Positions 38,701 through 47,130 of a DNA stretch of 64,000 nucleotides are shown here, one piece after another (position 1 is the stretch's first letter; every line of letters begins with the position of its first letter). Origin of the DNA: Telmatactis stephensoni (lineage: Eukaryota; Cnidaria; Anthozoa; Actiniaria; Isophelliidae); contig JALIZF010001035.1 in the NCBI GenBank assembly GCA_029948255.1, positions 1 to 64,000 of the forward strand, in the 5' to 3' direction. The notes under the pieces were generated by a model. That model had not been told where the DNA came from. It made no database searches and saw only the letters and a list, made by a program, of their open reading frames with translations. The translations under genes were made by a program, and so were the position numbers.

Positions 38701-41700
38701 TGTAAATATTTAAAAAAATGCTTGGGTAAGCAGACATGAATAAAACAATCAGCAAGTTGGCTTTAAACTATATCTTAATCAACCACTAATGATATCAGTT
38801 GACAAAATTCTTACATTGAAAAGTCTAATTAAATCTAAATTGATACACTTGACCTTTAAAAATATTGTCAAAAAAACAAACAACATTACAGGATTTTCTT
38901 GATTGTTTTACCTTAAATAAAGTAATTATGTATAACAATTAACATTTCAATCATTTCTCTTTGTTTAAGGAATGGGACTTGAAATGTATACATTACATTG
39001 TTTTAACTGCATTTAAAGGTTTATGTCATGATCTGTCACAAAGAATGTTTACTTCTAAAAATACTGGTAAGTTACCCCAAAAACAACTCTAGACTCCTGT
39101 ACACTAATGGTATGATTGAGTCAGGTTTCTTTGTTATTCATATGGCTCTATTTCTAATATCCCTCAGGTCGATCATTATGAATTCAAGGGTTTTACTTAG
39201 ATCCTCCCCAGGATTTATCTAAATAAATATAAATACAGCAGCTGTAGTTACCTTGAATTTATCATTTTGTCCTGTACTTTAAATCATCTATTTGTGGACA
39301 CCAAGACTTAGAAATTTTCTTAGAAATATACTAAGTAGCAATTTTTGGTAAAAAATTCTTTGATCATTATGACTGGGACTCTGCTGCCCTCGAAATGCAT
39401 GTGGCTAAAATCCTCAGCTCTAAGTATTTAACTCTTACAAATGAAATGCATGCTAATGTTTCTGTTTTGCATATGGTAATGGTTGTCGTTTACTTTTTTT
39501 CCATAATTGGTTTAAATATCCTTATTTCTGAAGGTTGTTTTGAGGTTTTGTTAGGTTAACAGTTTCTATGGTTGCTAGGTTATGTATTTTATAGTTAGCT
39601 TTAGAGGTTTCAAATAAACAGAAACTTGTTTCAAGCTAGTAATAAATATGACACAAGTCATGATATTATTTTGTAATAGTCTGAGTATTTTATTTAATGT
39701 CTTCTTTATCCCCCAGTGGACAACATTAATTAGATTGGCTGTATAATTAACTAGACAGTTAGTCTCCTTCGCAGCTGTTTTTTTGTATCGGGATCACAAG
39801 GATCCCGATACAAAAAAACGGCTGCGAAGGAGACTACTAGACAGTGTGGTGTGTTTTTTTTAGAAACTATACAGAAAGGCATTTATATGAACAAACAAAA
39901 ACTTGTTGTTCCACATCTCCTTCCTGCAATTGCATCTTCCAACAGACTCTTAAGGTAAAATGTCTAAAAGCCATTTCCAGTTTTACAAACTTTTGTACAA
40001 TATATTTGTGTTAACTTTCTTTTCATAATCAAGCTGTTTGTCTCACTTGCCTTCCACCATTTTCCACTGTCATTCCATCTTTTGTCTACCAATAATTGTT
40101 TTTATTCCTACTGATGTGATATGGCACTAATAACAGCACTAATTACTGTGTTACAATGTTGTACTATTTCCTGTGACAGATATGGACATAGTGCTAGTTT
40201 ACTTCCTTCTGGTGATATTATTGTCTTTGGTGGTTTTGGAGTGTGTAATGGTAAACATATGAGACTTACAGGAATAGACATCTTGAAAAAAGTAAATAGT
40301 AAGTATCTTGATACATAACTTAGTAAAGAAAACATTACCAGCTGTTAAGGTCAGAAATGCAGAATGCCTGAAGAGCATCAGTTTGCTTCATTTTTATACC
40401 AATGCACATGCAATAATAATATTACACAACTTTCAAAGTGGCTGCTGAGGCTACCAAAGCTGCCAGACCAAAATTACATACAAAACTCTATTTTTGACTG
40501 TCCATAACTTCTTTGATATTAAACCAAATGTGATGAATCTTTCTGGAAATATTTGTTATGAAGTACTTTCTCACATAGCATATTGATCATTTCTTTCAAA
40601 AAGTTCTCATTTTCTCTACTAGAAAAAACTGAATTGTAAAAGAGGTGTATGATAATAATAACATTTTGTTTCTTGTTGTTTTACTAGATAAATGGCAAAA
40701 CAAATTATCACTAACAGATGCAGGTATAGGTTAGTAAATAAATTTAATGAAATACAATTATTATTGTATGAAAAACTGATCAGATTCAAAATTACTTGAT
40801 AATGAGGCTAACATGGATAAAACAAAAGACCTGCTGACTACGGCTGGCTGGTTTATTCTTGTAAGCAAATTTTGAAAGGTAATCTAAAATGTTGCTTTGG
40901 CTTGTTAATCACATGGACAATTGATTCCTTTATTCTGTCTTCACAAGTAAAGAGAATGTTAGGAATTATTAGCCTCCATATTTTCCTGTTTTGGTCACTC
41001 ACAGCTGAATATATATACCTGTAGATCAATTTATCAGTGAATATGTGAGCTACAGTGGAGTATTGCATGTTTTGCTTTTTGTATCATTTTTTAGGCTCAC
41101 TCATGTTTCACAGTGCAACTGTAATCAAAGACAATTGGGTGATGATATTTGGTGGAAGAACATCACCATATAAGCCATCGCTCACTACCACTATAATTAA
41201 ATTCACCTGCAAACAAACCCATCCAGAACAAGATCAGAAATTGATATCATCTGCAAGCATTGATAAAGTTGCAAATGACCGCTTCTGTAGTACTAGATTG
41301 GACAGGAATATGGATGATAGGTCATCTTCAAATACAATTAGTGATGACAAAGAAGCTCTTTATGCTGTGTTAAAGATTGATGTAAAAGGTTGTGTACCAT
41401 GTCCAAGATGGAGGCACACCGCAACAAGAATAAATGATGGTAAATAATGCAAGAAATAGTTAACTTCAAGTGGCTATAATGTGTAAAACTCTGTGAAGGT
41501 ACATGTTTGAGTAGTATAGTATGCTCATTTTTTGTATGGGGGAGGGTGTGGGAGAGGTGAGAGGACATCGTAATTCATCTTTCAATATATGCAATGATGG
41601 ATCTCAAAGCTGCTGGAATGATACTTGATCATCAGGGAATCTGTGTCAGTAGTTTTTCTCTTTTTTGTAGGAGAAGAAAAAGTTCTGGTTTTTGGTGGCA

Positions 41701-44700
41701 GAACAGCATCTCAATCAGCATTGGATGATTGCTACATCTTAAAGGTTTCAAATTTTACGTGGGAAAAGGTGAAAGTTCATTTTAGACTACTGACTACATT
41801 TATACTACATTTGTTGAATATTAATTTCAAATTTGTGGAGGCTAGATTGTAACATGATAATAGTAAAAGTTAAACTGAATGACTCTATTGGAGATGTTTT
41901 CATACGGATGCAATTGCAGATACATGCTTCAAAATGTACAGTGTGTTGAATTTCGGCCATGGTGGCTTTTGTGCACCTGCAATCCTAAACGACACCTCCA
42001 TGGCTGACAACTGAGCCTCTGCGCATGCCTGATTTTGGAATGGTTCAGGAAGTAAACCATTTGAAGTGTTTCAGGACATTACATTACTAGGACATTTGTA
42101 TTTTGGTGTATCGATTTTTAGTTTGGTTTCAATTTTTCAGGTTGGTTTCAGAGGAGAAGTTCCAGTGCCTCGGCATTCACACACTGCCTGCCTATGGAAT
42201 AACAACAGTATTGTTCTTGCTGGTGGACTAACCGAGAATTCTACTGCTTTATCCTTAATACAACAAATTAATATCGAGGTAAAAAAAAACTTTTTTATCA
42301 GAATTGTTGAGGTGGGCAGATGATGATGATAATTTTAGATTTTAGAAATTCTGCTCAAACTCCTTGAAAACTCCTTGAATTTGTACTTTTAACAAAAAAC
42401 TTAAGGGACTTGAATGGGATGGGAAACAGAAATTGACTTTTTTCTTTTACATGTCAGTGAGGGAAGGGAGTATCATTAAAAATATTAGTAAAAAATCGGG
42501 TAAAACAACTCCTTGAAAAATCGTTTTTGGTTACTTGAATACTCCTTGAATTCTCCTGGAATTTTAAATTCATATCTCAGCACGAACCCTGTTGATATTT
42601 CTTCAAATAAATAGCCGAACATTGATTTTTGAGAGAAGTCGATCGACGCCATTTTGAACCCAATATTCAACCGTTTTCATTTTGACCCCTTCAAAATTGT
42701 CAGGGAAAAAATGTCACATTTTGATACAACCATTTGACAAAGTATGCCTTTTGGGTTTTAGCCAGATACAGGGAGTACTAAATCTTATAACCTGCTGATA
42801 TCTAGTCCTTCTCGGACACACCTTTTACTATTGATGGACATTTGGATTTTCCCCCGAGTTGTTCATTTCACCTTGTGTTCTCTTGTTTTATCTACAGACT
42901 ATGACGTTAGAGACCTTGAATATAGACCCGCCCCTTTCACCAAGGTATGTAATCCTATCAAGAGACCATAATACTAAGAGAGCGAAACTCAGTATTGATG
43001 TTTGTGCGATGTTCGTGGCGCCTAAGGCTATTTTTAGTAACTTCGCCATCGCGCGCGCAAGGCACTTAAACAATAGAATTCAAACGGTTCTTTCCGCGCG
43101 CACGCCAAAAAGCAAATTCTATTGGTTGAGGGCCTTGCGCGCGCGATGGCGAAGTTACTAAAAATAGCCTTAGGCGCCACGAACATCGCACAGACATCAA
43201 TACTGAGTTTCGCTCTCTTAGTATTATGGTCTCTTGATCCTATGTATAATGATGACTGCATCCTGGAAGACCAAGGACGCCGGGGAAAGGGAAGGGGAGG
43301 GGAAAGGAGGTGGTAAGAAGAGGGGTAGTGGAGGAGAATTAAGATGTAGCAACCATTGTAAAAAATAAATAAATTGATTAATTAATTAATTAAAAAATAA
43401 CTGTTTATTTAAGTGTCTAAGTCTTCTAGCGCTTGCGCACTAATTGGGGGACACTGTACTCACACACACACACACTACCTCTACATTAAGTATTTTGTAA
43501 ATAATCACTCGACTCACATGTTGATTTTTGCTGAGGGAGGAAAAACCGGAGAACCCGCACAAAAAACCCTCGTGGCATGGTAGAGAACAACACATCAAAC
43601 AAACTCAATTCACATATGATCCAGGCGCTCGAGCTGGGACTCGAACCCGGACCATAGCGGTGAAAGGCCAGCGCTCTAACCACTCGGCCTACCATGCCAC
43701 TCATTGTTCATATCGACGGCTGTTTAAATTTATTTTTCTTTCTTTAGGTATTCGCATACTGCACACATTGTCAACGATCAGTTAATTCTGCTTGGTGGAG
43801 TTATTCAAATGTACACAGGCTGTCCGTCAATCGCTGTTATAAATCTAGTCTCTTTAACCTCAAGCTTCTTTGCCTTGCCGGTACGAACACAATTATACTT
43901 ACACATAAAAAAATTGTTTGAAAAAGTTCTCGATTCATGATGAACAAAACAGTAAATCAGTGCTTACAAAATAGTGGTAAAATCAAAGAATTTGCACATT
44001 ATTGGCTCCATCATGTTGGATACGTTTGTACGTCCTACACAACAACACCGCCGTCATTTGTACTGTCGCCAAAGCGCACATTGTTGGATGCCATTGAACG
44101 GCCGACCAACAACTGCCTACAATATGCACAAATATGTACAATAATTGGTTATATGTGTTTGCTTCTTCGAGTGTGGATTTGAGCTCGGAAAAATCAGAGC
44201 TCTCAGTGTGGTTTGAACCCACGCGCTTCTGATTTCGGGTCCGACGCTCAACCTACTAAGCTATTTGAAGGCTCTGTGGCGAGCTGGTCGAAGTTCGTTA
44301 TTTATGCTGAGCGCGGGTGGGACGCCCGAACGTTATCCAATAACCCCACAAGGAGCCTAAGCTATACTTCTGAGTAAAATGACGAGGATATCTGAAGAGG
44401 AGAAAAGGATTAAAAATAGAGTTGTAAGCTCTCTGATGTTGATGCGCATGATTTATTTGAGATTTTTTTTTTAAATCCCCCTTCATAGTAACAATATATG
44501 GCATTTATTATTACTATGAAGGGGGATTTTTAAAAAATCGTTTTATGTTGGATGTTGTTCGGAACATTGCAAAGGGTTTTAGATGTTAATAATATACATG
44601 CAAAAATTTCTCGATGCTGATTGGCTAAGAGCAGTGCTGTTTCGAGGAAATTTAGTGCAGAAAAAAGGAAATTTAGTGCCAAAAAAAGGAAATTTAGTGC

Positions 44701-45387
44701 AAATTTCTTTCAGCAGAAAACATTCAAAATGCGCTAAAACTTCAAATTCTTCTTTTTATTCATCAAAGAAACAATTTATAAAACACTTTTAGCGGAATTT
44801 GTTTCCAAAATTGTCGAAAATATGCAAGAAAAATGTCAAAAAGTGCCCAAGTTTCGGGTGAAAAGTTTTGAATTTTTTCCTTGAGCGCGCGCTTGGTGAC
44901 GACATCGTGTCAGGTCACTTTCGAACACTGAGCGCGCGCTAACCTGATTTTTCAACTGAAAAGCTACAGAAAACTTGAAAAATTTGCTTGAATTTTTGCA
45001 TGTATATTATTAAAAGGAAATAATATGGTTTACTCGTGGAATTTAGAATAAATTTGACTCGTGAGTTTTCAAAGAGCACAAATTGCACTCGCCCTACGGG
45101 CTCGTGCAATTTTGAACTCTTTGAAAACTCACTCGTGCAAATTTATTCTAAATTGCACTCGTAACCATATTATTTCCTATACGAAGTATTGAATATTTAT
45201 TGTTACAATCTTTTAGGTTTGTCCAGGTCTCACACCAATGATGTTACATAACCACAGCAGTTTACTACTCGACTCTGAAACAATACTTGTGTTTGGTGGA
45301 GGTGGCAATTGTTTTTCATTTGGAACTCATTTCAATAGCGAGCCTTTGTTACTTAAACTATGTTCACTAGGATTATCAAGCCAATAA
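23725..45387 (+). CDS. TYW4: tRNA wybutosine-synthesizing protein 4 (leucine carboxyl methyltransferase 2)
   Basis: Complete 20-exon model, 2142 nt, 713 aa (human LCMT2 is 686). Exons: 23725-23745, 24398-24522, 28368-28443, 29241-29327, 31444-31552, 32933-33080, 36780-36846, 37388-37419, 37915-38005, 38304-38408, 38970-39066, 39864-39954, 40180-40298, 40688-40729, 41095-41439, 41671-41768, 42141-42278, 42898-42944, 43748-43880, 45217-45387; every junction keeps frame. The start ATG is chosen because MNGSKKR runs into [12 protein letters not shown], the conserved LCMT2 N-terminus. The enzyme uses S-adenosylmethionine to methylate and methoxycarbonylate the side-chain carboxyl of the wybutosine precursor at position 37 of tRNA-Phe, the last step of the pathway. 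LCMT motifs occupy exons 2-12 and kelch repeats exons 13-20. AATAAA (45383-45388) overlaps the stop codon. Confidence 0.95.
24667..25035. mobile_element. hAT-like miniature element with 8-bp TSD (TYW4 intron 2)
   Basis: ATTTAGCT at 24659-24666 is repeated exactly at 25036-25043. The element starts CCCGGGGGGG and ends CCCCCAGGG, short G/C-rich TIRs. The interior is a degenerate repeat of GGTATTTTTTAGGGGT. An 8-bp TSD fits hAT-type transposition. The long G run is likely unreliable in length. Confidence 0.75.
25196..25245. repeat. (CCCCT)n microsatellite
   Basis: The pentamer CCCCT repeats about nine times in TYW4 intron 2. Confidence 0.95.
25605..25850. mobile_element. Inverted repeat with CACAGGAAT-type ends
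   Basis: ACTAATAATGGGATTCCTGT plus GGTACAAGAT is mirrored by ATCTCATACCACAGGAATTC plus CAATATTAGC, about 80% identity over 33 bases. The arms share the CACAGGAA motif seen at other element ends in this window. Confidence 0.55.
26385..26930. repeat. Minisatellite of about 100-116 bp, five to six units
   Basis: Blocks CTAGCTGGTCCATCCAGCAT, GAAGTCCTGGCTATTTGAAT and GCCTGAGTGCTTCGGGTG followed by AAAGAAAT recur with unit-to-unit deletions. Units alternate ATTCTCTTTGTGCC and ATTTTCTTTATGCC. Both strands stay open over several units, which gives repetitive ORFs rather than genes. CTGGTCCATCCAG is itself a small palindrome. Confidence 0.9.
27795..28205. mobile_element. Miniature element with GGGGNCCTAGGGG ends
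   Basis: The left end GGGGACCTAGGGGTTT is mirrored by AACCCCCCCTAGGCCCCC at 28188-28205. The flanks AAATATA and AATATA suggest a partly decayed target duplication. The interior is a degenerate repeat of GCGGGATTGCGGTATT, the same design as the 24667 element (G-rich ends plus internal short repeat). Confidence 0.6.
29374..31018. mobile_element. PIF/Harbinger-like non-autonomous element (TSD TTA)
   Basis: TAGCGGAGCTCCC at 29374 is matched by its inverse ending at 31018, flanked by TTA on both sides (29371-29373 and 31019-31021). A 3-bp TTA duplication is typical of PIF/Harbinger. The 1.65-kb interior has no recognised transposase; it contains CATA repeats (29495-29515), a CAA microsatellite (about 30569-30593) and CACAGGAAGCCC / CACAGGAATCCC near the two ends. 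It begins 47 bases after TYW4 exon 4. Confidence 0.75.
31609..31742. mobile_element. MITE-like inverted repeat in TYW4 intron 5
   Basis: GCGCCAAAGTTATGGGT and its inverse ACCCATAACTTTGGCGCC bound the unit; inner parts match weakly (TTTTTGTATCGAAAC against TTTCTATACAAAAA). It starts about 56 bases after the donor of TYW4 exon 5. Confidence 0.65.
31908..32035. mobile_element. Inverted repeat, AT-rich
   Basis: GAAATTATTTTTGGTCTGAA and TTTCAAACCAGTTTGAT are mirrored by ATCAAACCAGTTTGAGAAAT and CAAAAATAATTTC. Confidence 0.6.
32080..32565. mobile_element. Inverted-repeat element, about 485 bp
   Basis: AAGCCAC, CATCCACCATTTTGAATTGG and CTGGATCACTTTG on the left recur inverted on the right (CAAAGTGATCCAG, CCAATTCAAAATGGTGGATG, GTGGCTT). 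Arms are about 85 bp. Confidence 0.65.
32757..32884. mobile_element. 128-bp MITE with perfect 9-bp TSD
   Basis: TTGAAGAAA at 32748-32756 is repeated exactly at 32885-32893. The TIR CAGCCTAGTCCCCAGGC is perfect at both ends. The interior has TGACGTCACAG-like steps. It ends 48 bases before TYW4 exon 6. The 9-bp duplication suggests a Mutator-type or related transposase. Confidence 0.85.
33673..33873. mobile_element. Inverted-repeat element related to 45.7 kb
   Basis: TTTAAACTTTCAATTTGGAT plus TTTGGGTTTTTCTGATC is mirrored near 33838-33873. The right half plus following bases (GGTTACGATACAAGC) resembles 45705-45790 (GGTCTCGGTACAAGC), indicating a second, partial copy there. Confidence 0.65.
33908..34078. 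mobile_element. Near-perfect 170-bp palindrome
   Basis: TTATAGTGAGATACAAAAGA is mirrored by its inverse near 34058-34078, with the match continuing for about 80 bases per arm through GGTGTTTTCCTGATTTTTCA and GTTTCCAATTTACT. Few mismatches imply a young insertion or ongoing arm correction. Confidence 0.8.
34313..35916. mobile_element. 1.6-kb TIR transposon with 8-bp TSD carrying a helicase fragment
   Basis: The left end CACAGGAATTCTCAGATCTT plus AACAGTTTGGGCTTCCTGTGG is mirrored at 35877-35916, a TIR of about 41 bp. Flanks ATTATAAG (34305-34312) and ATTATGAG (35917-35924) match 7 of 8. Each TIR is itself bounded by CACAGGAA / TTCCTGTG. The only coding text found is a PIF1-like helicase fragment at about 35210. 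The element lies in TYW4 intron 6. Superfamily unclear: hAT, P and KDZ all make 8-bp duplications. Confidence 0.75.
35210..35440 (+). pseudogene. PIF1-like helicase fragment
   Basis: The frame reads [20 protein letters not shown] (Walker A GxAGTGKT), then LVGEIIES and [12 protein letters not shown] (motif Ia region), a stop after CECYE, and then [14 protein letters not shown], which matches the next helicase block (HSF-G-G). Family order is preserved but an in-frame TGA and lack of all later motifs show it is a broken piece. PIF1-like helicases occur in Helitrons and as host genes; here the piece lies inside a TIR element, so capture is likely. Confidence 0.65.
36095..36385. mobile_element. 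Inverted-repeat element in TYW4 intron 6
   Basis: ACAGCCTCAACTGC, TATTCTTT and AGTTTGGTAACAG on the left reappear inverted as CTGTTACCAAACT, AAGAATATA and GCAGTTGAGGCTGT. The spacer includes GAACAAAGCAAA / TTTGTGCTTTGTTC. Confidence 0.65.
36474..36692. mobile_element. Inverted repeat, family also at 61.86 kb
   Basis: AGGTACTATTTTAGCAAC and TTTAGCAAATTTTAGTGAG are mirrored by TTGCTAAAAATAGTAACCT. A second member at 61852-61968 has the same order (CAACAACATGATTTAGCGAA, then CGCTAAAAATAGTAACC). Confidence 0.65.
38210..38290. repeat. Short dispersed repeat flanking TYW4 exon 10 (left)
   Basis: GCCAATGAGAGTATGCATTA plus ATATGATGGTTATTTTGTAATT is matched directly by GCCAATCAGAGCATGCATTA at about 38656-38700. 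The two direct copies bracket exon 10 (38304-38408) and an inner segment containing CGTGTTT / AAACACG inversions, so they may be ends of one element or two independent copies. Confidence 0.45.
39760..39836. mobile_element. 77-bp hairpin MITE with perfect 9-bp TSD
   Basis: TAGTCTCCTTCGCAGC, T7-8, GTATCGGGATC is followed after a few bases by its inverse. CTAGACAGT at 39751-39759 is repeated at 39837-39845. The 3' duplication ends 18 bases before TYW4 exon 12, so the right flank supplies the polypyrimidine tract and acceptor directly. Confidence 0.9.
42959..43236. mobile_element. 278-bp palindromic element with 7-bp TSD
   Basis: CAAGAGACCATAATACTAAG is matched by the inverse ending GGTCTCTTG at 43236. 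ATCCTAT (42952-42958) is repeated at 43237-43243. Arms are about 120 bp, nearly identical, and CpG-rich (GCGCGCGCAAGG). The insertion starts only 15 bases after TYW4 exon 18, just beyond the donor GTATGTA. Confidence 0.9.
43400..43697 (-). mobile_element. tRNA-derived SINE
   Basis: Minus strand: GGCCGAGTGGTTAGAGCG (A-box region, plus 43671-43690) and GGTTCGAGTCC (B box, plus 43637-43647) at tRNA spacing resemble a Leu/Ser-type tRNA head. A body with ACACACAC and a simple AT-rich tail (TTAATTAATTAA region) follow downstream. The acceptor-stem halves do not pair, so it is not a working tRNA gene. The body is shared with 4578-4700. Confidence 0.75.
44190..44285 (-). mobile_element. Second tRNA-derived SINE head
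   Basis: Minus strand: TAGCTTAGTAGGTTGAGCG matches the polymerase III A box (plus 44245-44263), and GGTTCAAACCAC the B box (plus about 44208-44219), with about 32 bases between. No acceptor-stem pairing or CCA context is seen. It is a different family from the SINE ending at 43697. Confidence 0.6.
44474..44535. mobile_element. Small palindrome
   Basis: AAATCCCCCTTCATAGTAA and its inverse TTACTATGAAGGGGGATTT flank a 20-base AT-rich loop. Confidence 0.75.
44590..45009. mobile_element. piggyBac-like MITE with TTAA duplication
   Basis: TAATATACATGCAAAAATT at 44590 is inverted at the right end (AATTTTTGCATGTATATTA, ending 45009); TTAA flanks both sides (44586-44589, 45010-45013). TTAA is the piggyBac target. 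The interior has three copies of GGAAATTTAGTGC, and GCGCGCGC steps. It lies in TYW4 intron 19. Confidence 0.75.
45015..45178. mobile_element. 164-bp foldback just before TYW4 exon 20
   Basis: AGGAAATAATATGGTTTACT and GAGTTTTCAAAGAG are mirrored on the right side. It lies two bases after the TTAA of the preceding element and ends 38 bases before exon 20. A decayed relative is at 2240-2360. Confidence 0.8.
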
Positions 45388-45388
45388 A
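45383..45388 (+). promoter_or_regulatory. AATAAA overlapping the TYW4 stop codon
   Basis: The text AGC CAA TAA ATC gives AATAAA at 45383-45388, which contains the stop TAA. If used, the 3' UTR would be only about 15-30 bases. Another signal further downstream may be the functional one. Confidence 0.4.
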
Positions 45389-45689
45389 TCCTATTAATGT
45401 AGATCGAGTGTGTTAAATTCATTTATTTTTAAGAAATTAGATTCCATTTTCAGTGCGCCTGTACTCTAAGAGATGCACAAATGACGTTAAACTCTGGATA
45501 AACCAATCGTGGGGCGCTAAAGATCAGAAACTCATAAGGGAGTTGATTCAACCCCCTTTTTGAGTTTCTGTAAAGGTTCAATGACGTCATCTATGTGTAT
45601 GTGCTGTAAACACATCCGTTTCTCGACCAATCCGAGCACGCCTAATATACCATTTAGAACATTTAGATAAGAATCACTGGGTCGGTATA

Positions 45690-45950
45690 CGCAATCTAAA
45701 AGGCCCTTTAAGCTCCGCCTCCTTCACATGATTGGTGGATCAAAAATCCAGGTGAAAGTTAGAATTAGTTATTGGTCTCGGTACAAGCGTTTTCGCAATA
45801 TTGGGCCACAGTATAGATACAGTGAACGAAAACGGGACAAACACTGTGGCTGGCAGTTTGTGGTAAAGAGCTCCAACGTCAAGCTATAAGGTCCCCGTCC
45901 TCGGAGACCCTCCCTGACGCCCTGGGTCTCCGAGGATATAAGGTCCCTAT
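45690..45950. repeat. Partial copy of the 33.7-kb element, and a hairpin
   Basis: 45705-45790 matches the right part of the 33673 element. At 45899-45944 CCTCGGAGACCC and GGGTCTCCGAGG form a GC-rich hairpin with a short loop. No gene is recognised. Confidence 0.5.
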
Positions 45951-46707
45951 TTATAAGGGTCTTTACCGGGACTTTGATTTGTGTCCTTCCAGCTTTTTTG
46001 ATATTTGTAGATTTTCTAGAGGTTTAACGTTTTGTACCGACAATGGGTGGTAGTATTACAAAAGAAACGAATGAAATAAAAAGCGAAAAGTATTTGGAGT
46101 TTATTGGAGGTTTATTGAAGTTAATTAGCTATAGAGTTTCAGTTTAAATTTCAATCACTGACGACAGTAACCTTGTGTCACTCACTCACTCACTTTCCTG
46201 TAAACTTCCGGTCTGTCAAACTTTACTTCCGGCCTATTTCTGATACGATATGGTGCTAACTTCCGTTATAATAATTTTCGGCGAACATTATAGCACTCGA
46301 GAAGCTTTGAATGTAACTGTTTTAGATTTGTGTACAAGCAACGATTTTTAGACACGATCTCAGCTCGGTAAAAATTACTCAAGTAGTACAAGTTTTTAAT
46401 ATGTCGACCCTCGACTTACCTCGTGCTCTACACGGGTCTACACTCCGCGAAGATTGTACGTGTCCGATGTTAGGCGAAAATGCTATAATAGATAATTTCT
46501 TATTCATGTTGCCAAATTTTGTATTGAACTACTCTCAGCTCCCTCTGCAAGTTGGAATAATTTTCATCGCATTTCCGAGTTGAGCTGTTCGATACTCGGA
46601 TGTGAAAACAATGGACTTTGTAGTCGTTGTTTTCAAACAATAATAATTTTAAAAGAAATCGTCGCAAGGTCCAATATCATCCAAGCATCTATATATATAA
46701 TACTAGC

Positions 46708-47130
46708 TATTTCTAATAGAAAGTGAAGTGCTGCGAGCACAAAACAGCTGGTGTATCTGATCCACGTTAGCAGAACTGTTCCCCTTAAACTCATGACGGC
46801 TTCACGAAAGTACACCGCTATCTCTGATATATCAAATGTTTCTTGTTTCTTACAAAACATAATTCTTCAGGATCAGCCGGTCGGACACACAGTTCAAAAT
46901 ATTTAGCACTTTGAGTAAAGCAATTTTTCAAACAATCACAAACGGCTAGAGTTGGCAATGACTATAAAACTAACTGATTTTAAAAAGCTAGTTTATTTAG
47001 GACCATTTAGGAAAAGATGTGAACCGCTGATCGTATGTATCGCATGTTCCTCTAGTGACATCCACAGATTACACTGTGTTCCGAATAGGAGGCTACTCGC
47101 TTCGCTCGCAGCAATAAATACAAAAGTACG
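46708..47130. repeat. Dispersed repeat, copy B
   Basis: Shorter copy of the repeat at 21413-22544: same start (CTATTTCTAATAGAAAGTGA), same middle blocks and same end (CTCGCTTCGCTCGCAGCAA), with a large internal deletion relative to copy A. Confidence 0.65.

Larger units (their letters stand above)
24398..39954 (+). other. TYW4 methyltransferase domain (exons 2-12)
   Basis: Exon 3 gives [17 protein letters not shown]. Exon 4 has the SAM-binding glycine motif [15 protein letters not shown]. Exon 5 has the acidic VDYPEVV loop. Exon 6 has GCSLEDL, then [13 protein letters not shown]. Exons 7-9 give the [12 protein letters not shown] and [16 protein letters not shown] segments. Order and spacing follow the leucine carboxyl methyltransferase family, and no key motif is missing. 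Exons 10-12 form the linker to the propeller. Confidence 0.9.
40180..45387 (+). other. TYW4 kelch-type beta-propeller (exons 13-20)
   Basis: About six kelch units are visible: RYGHSAS...VFGGFG; LMFHSAT...[16 protein letters not shown]...[15 protein letters not shown]...VLAGGL; RYSHTAH...LLGGV; LHNHSS...[16 protein letters not shown]. The last motif is characteristic of TYW4. Exon 15 carries a Ser/Asp-rich insertion between two blades (about 60 residues) that looks disordered. The propeller probably shapes the tRNA-binding face; this is known for the family and inferred here. Confidence 0.85.

Noticed and set aside
42859..43316. Four ORFs sharing the same peptide on both strands
   Set aside because: They are the two arms of the 278-bp palindrome plus exon 18 read in wrong frames.
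43620..43697. Functional tRNA gene
   Set aside because: A and B boxes are present but the acceptor stem does not pair and the body continues as a SINE.
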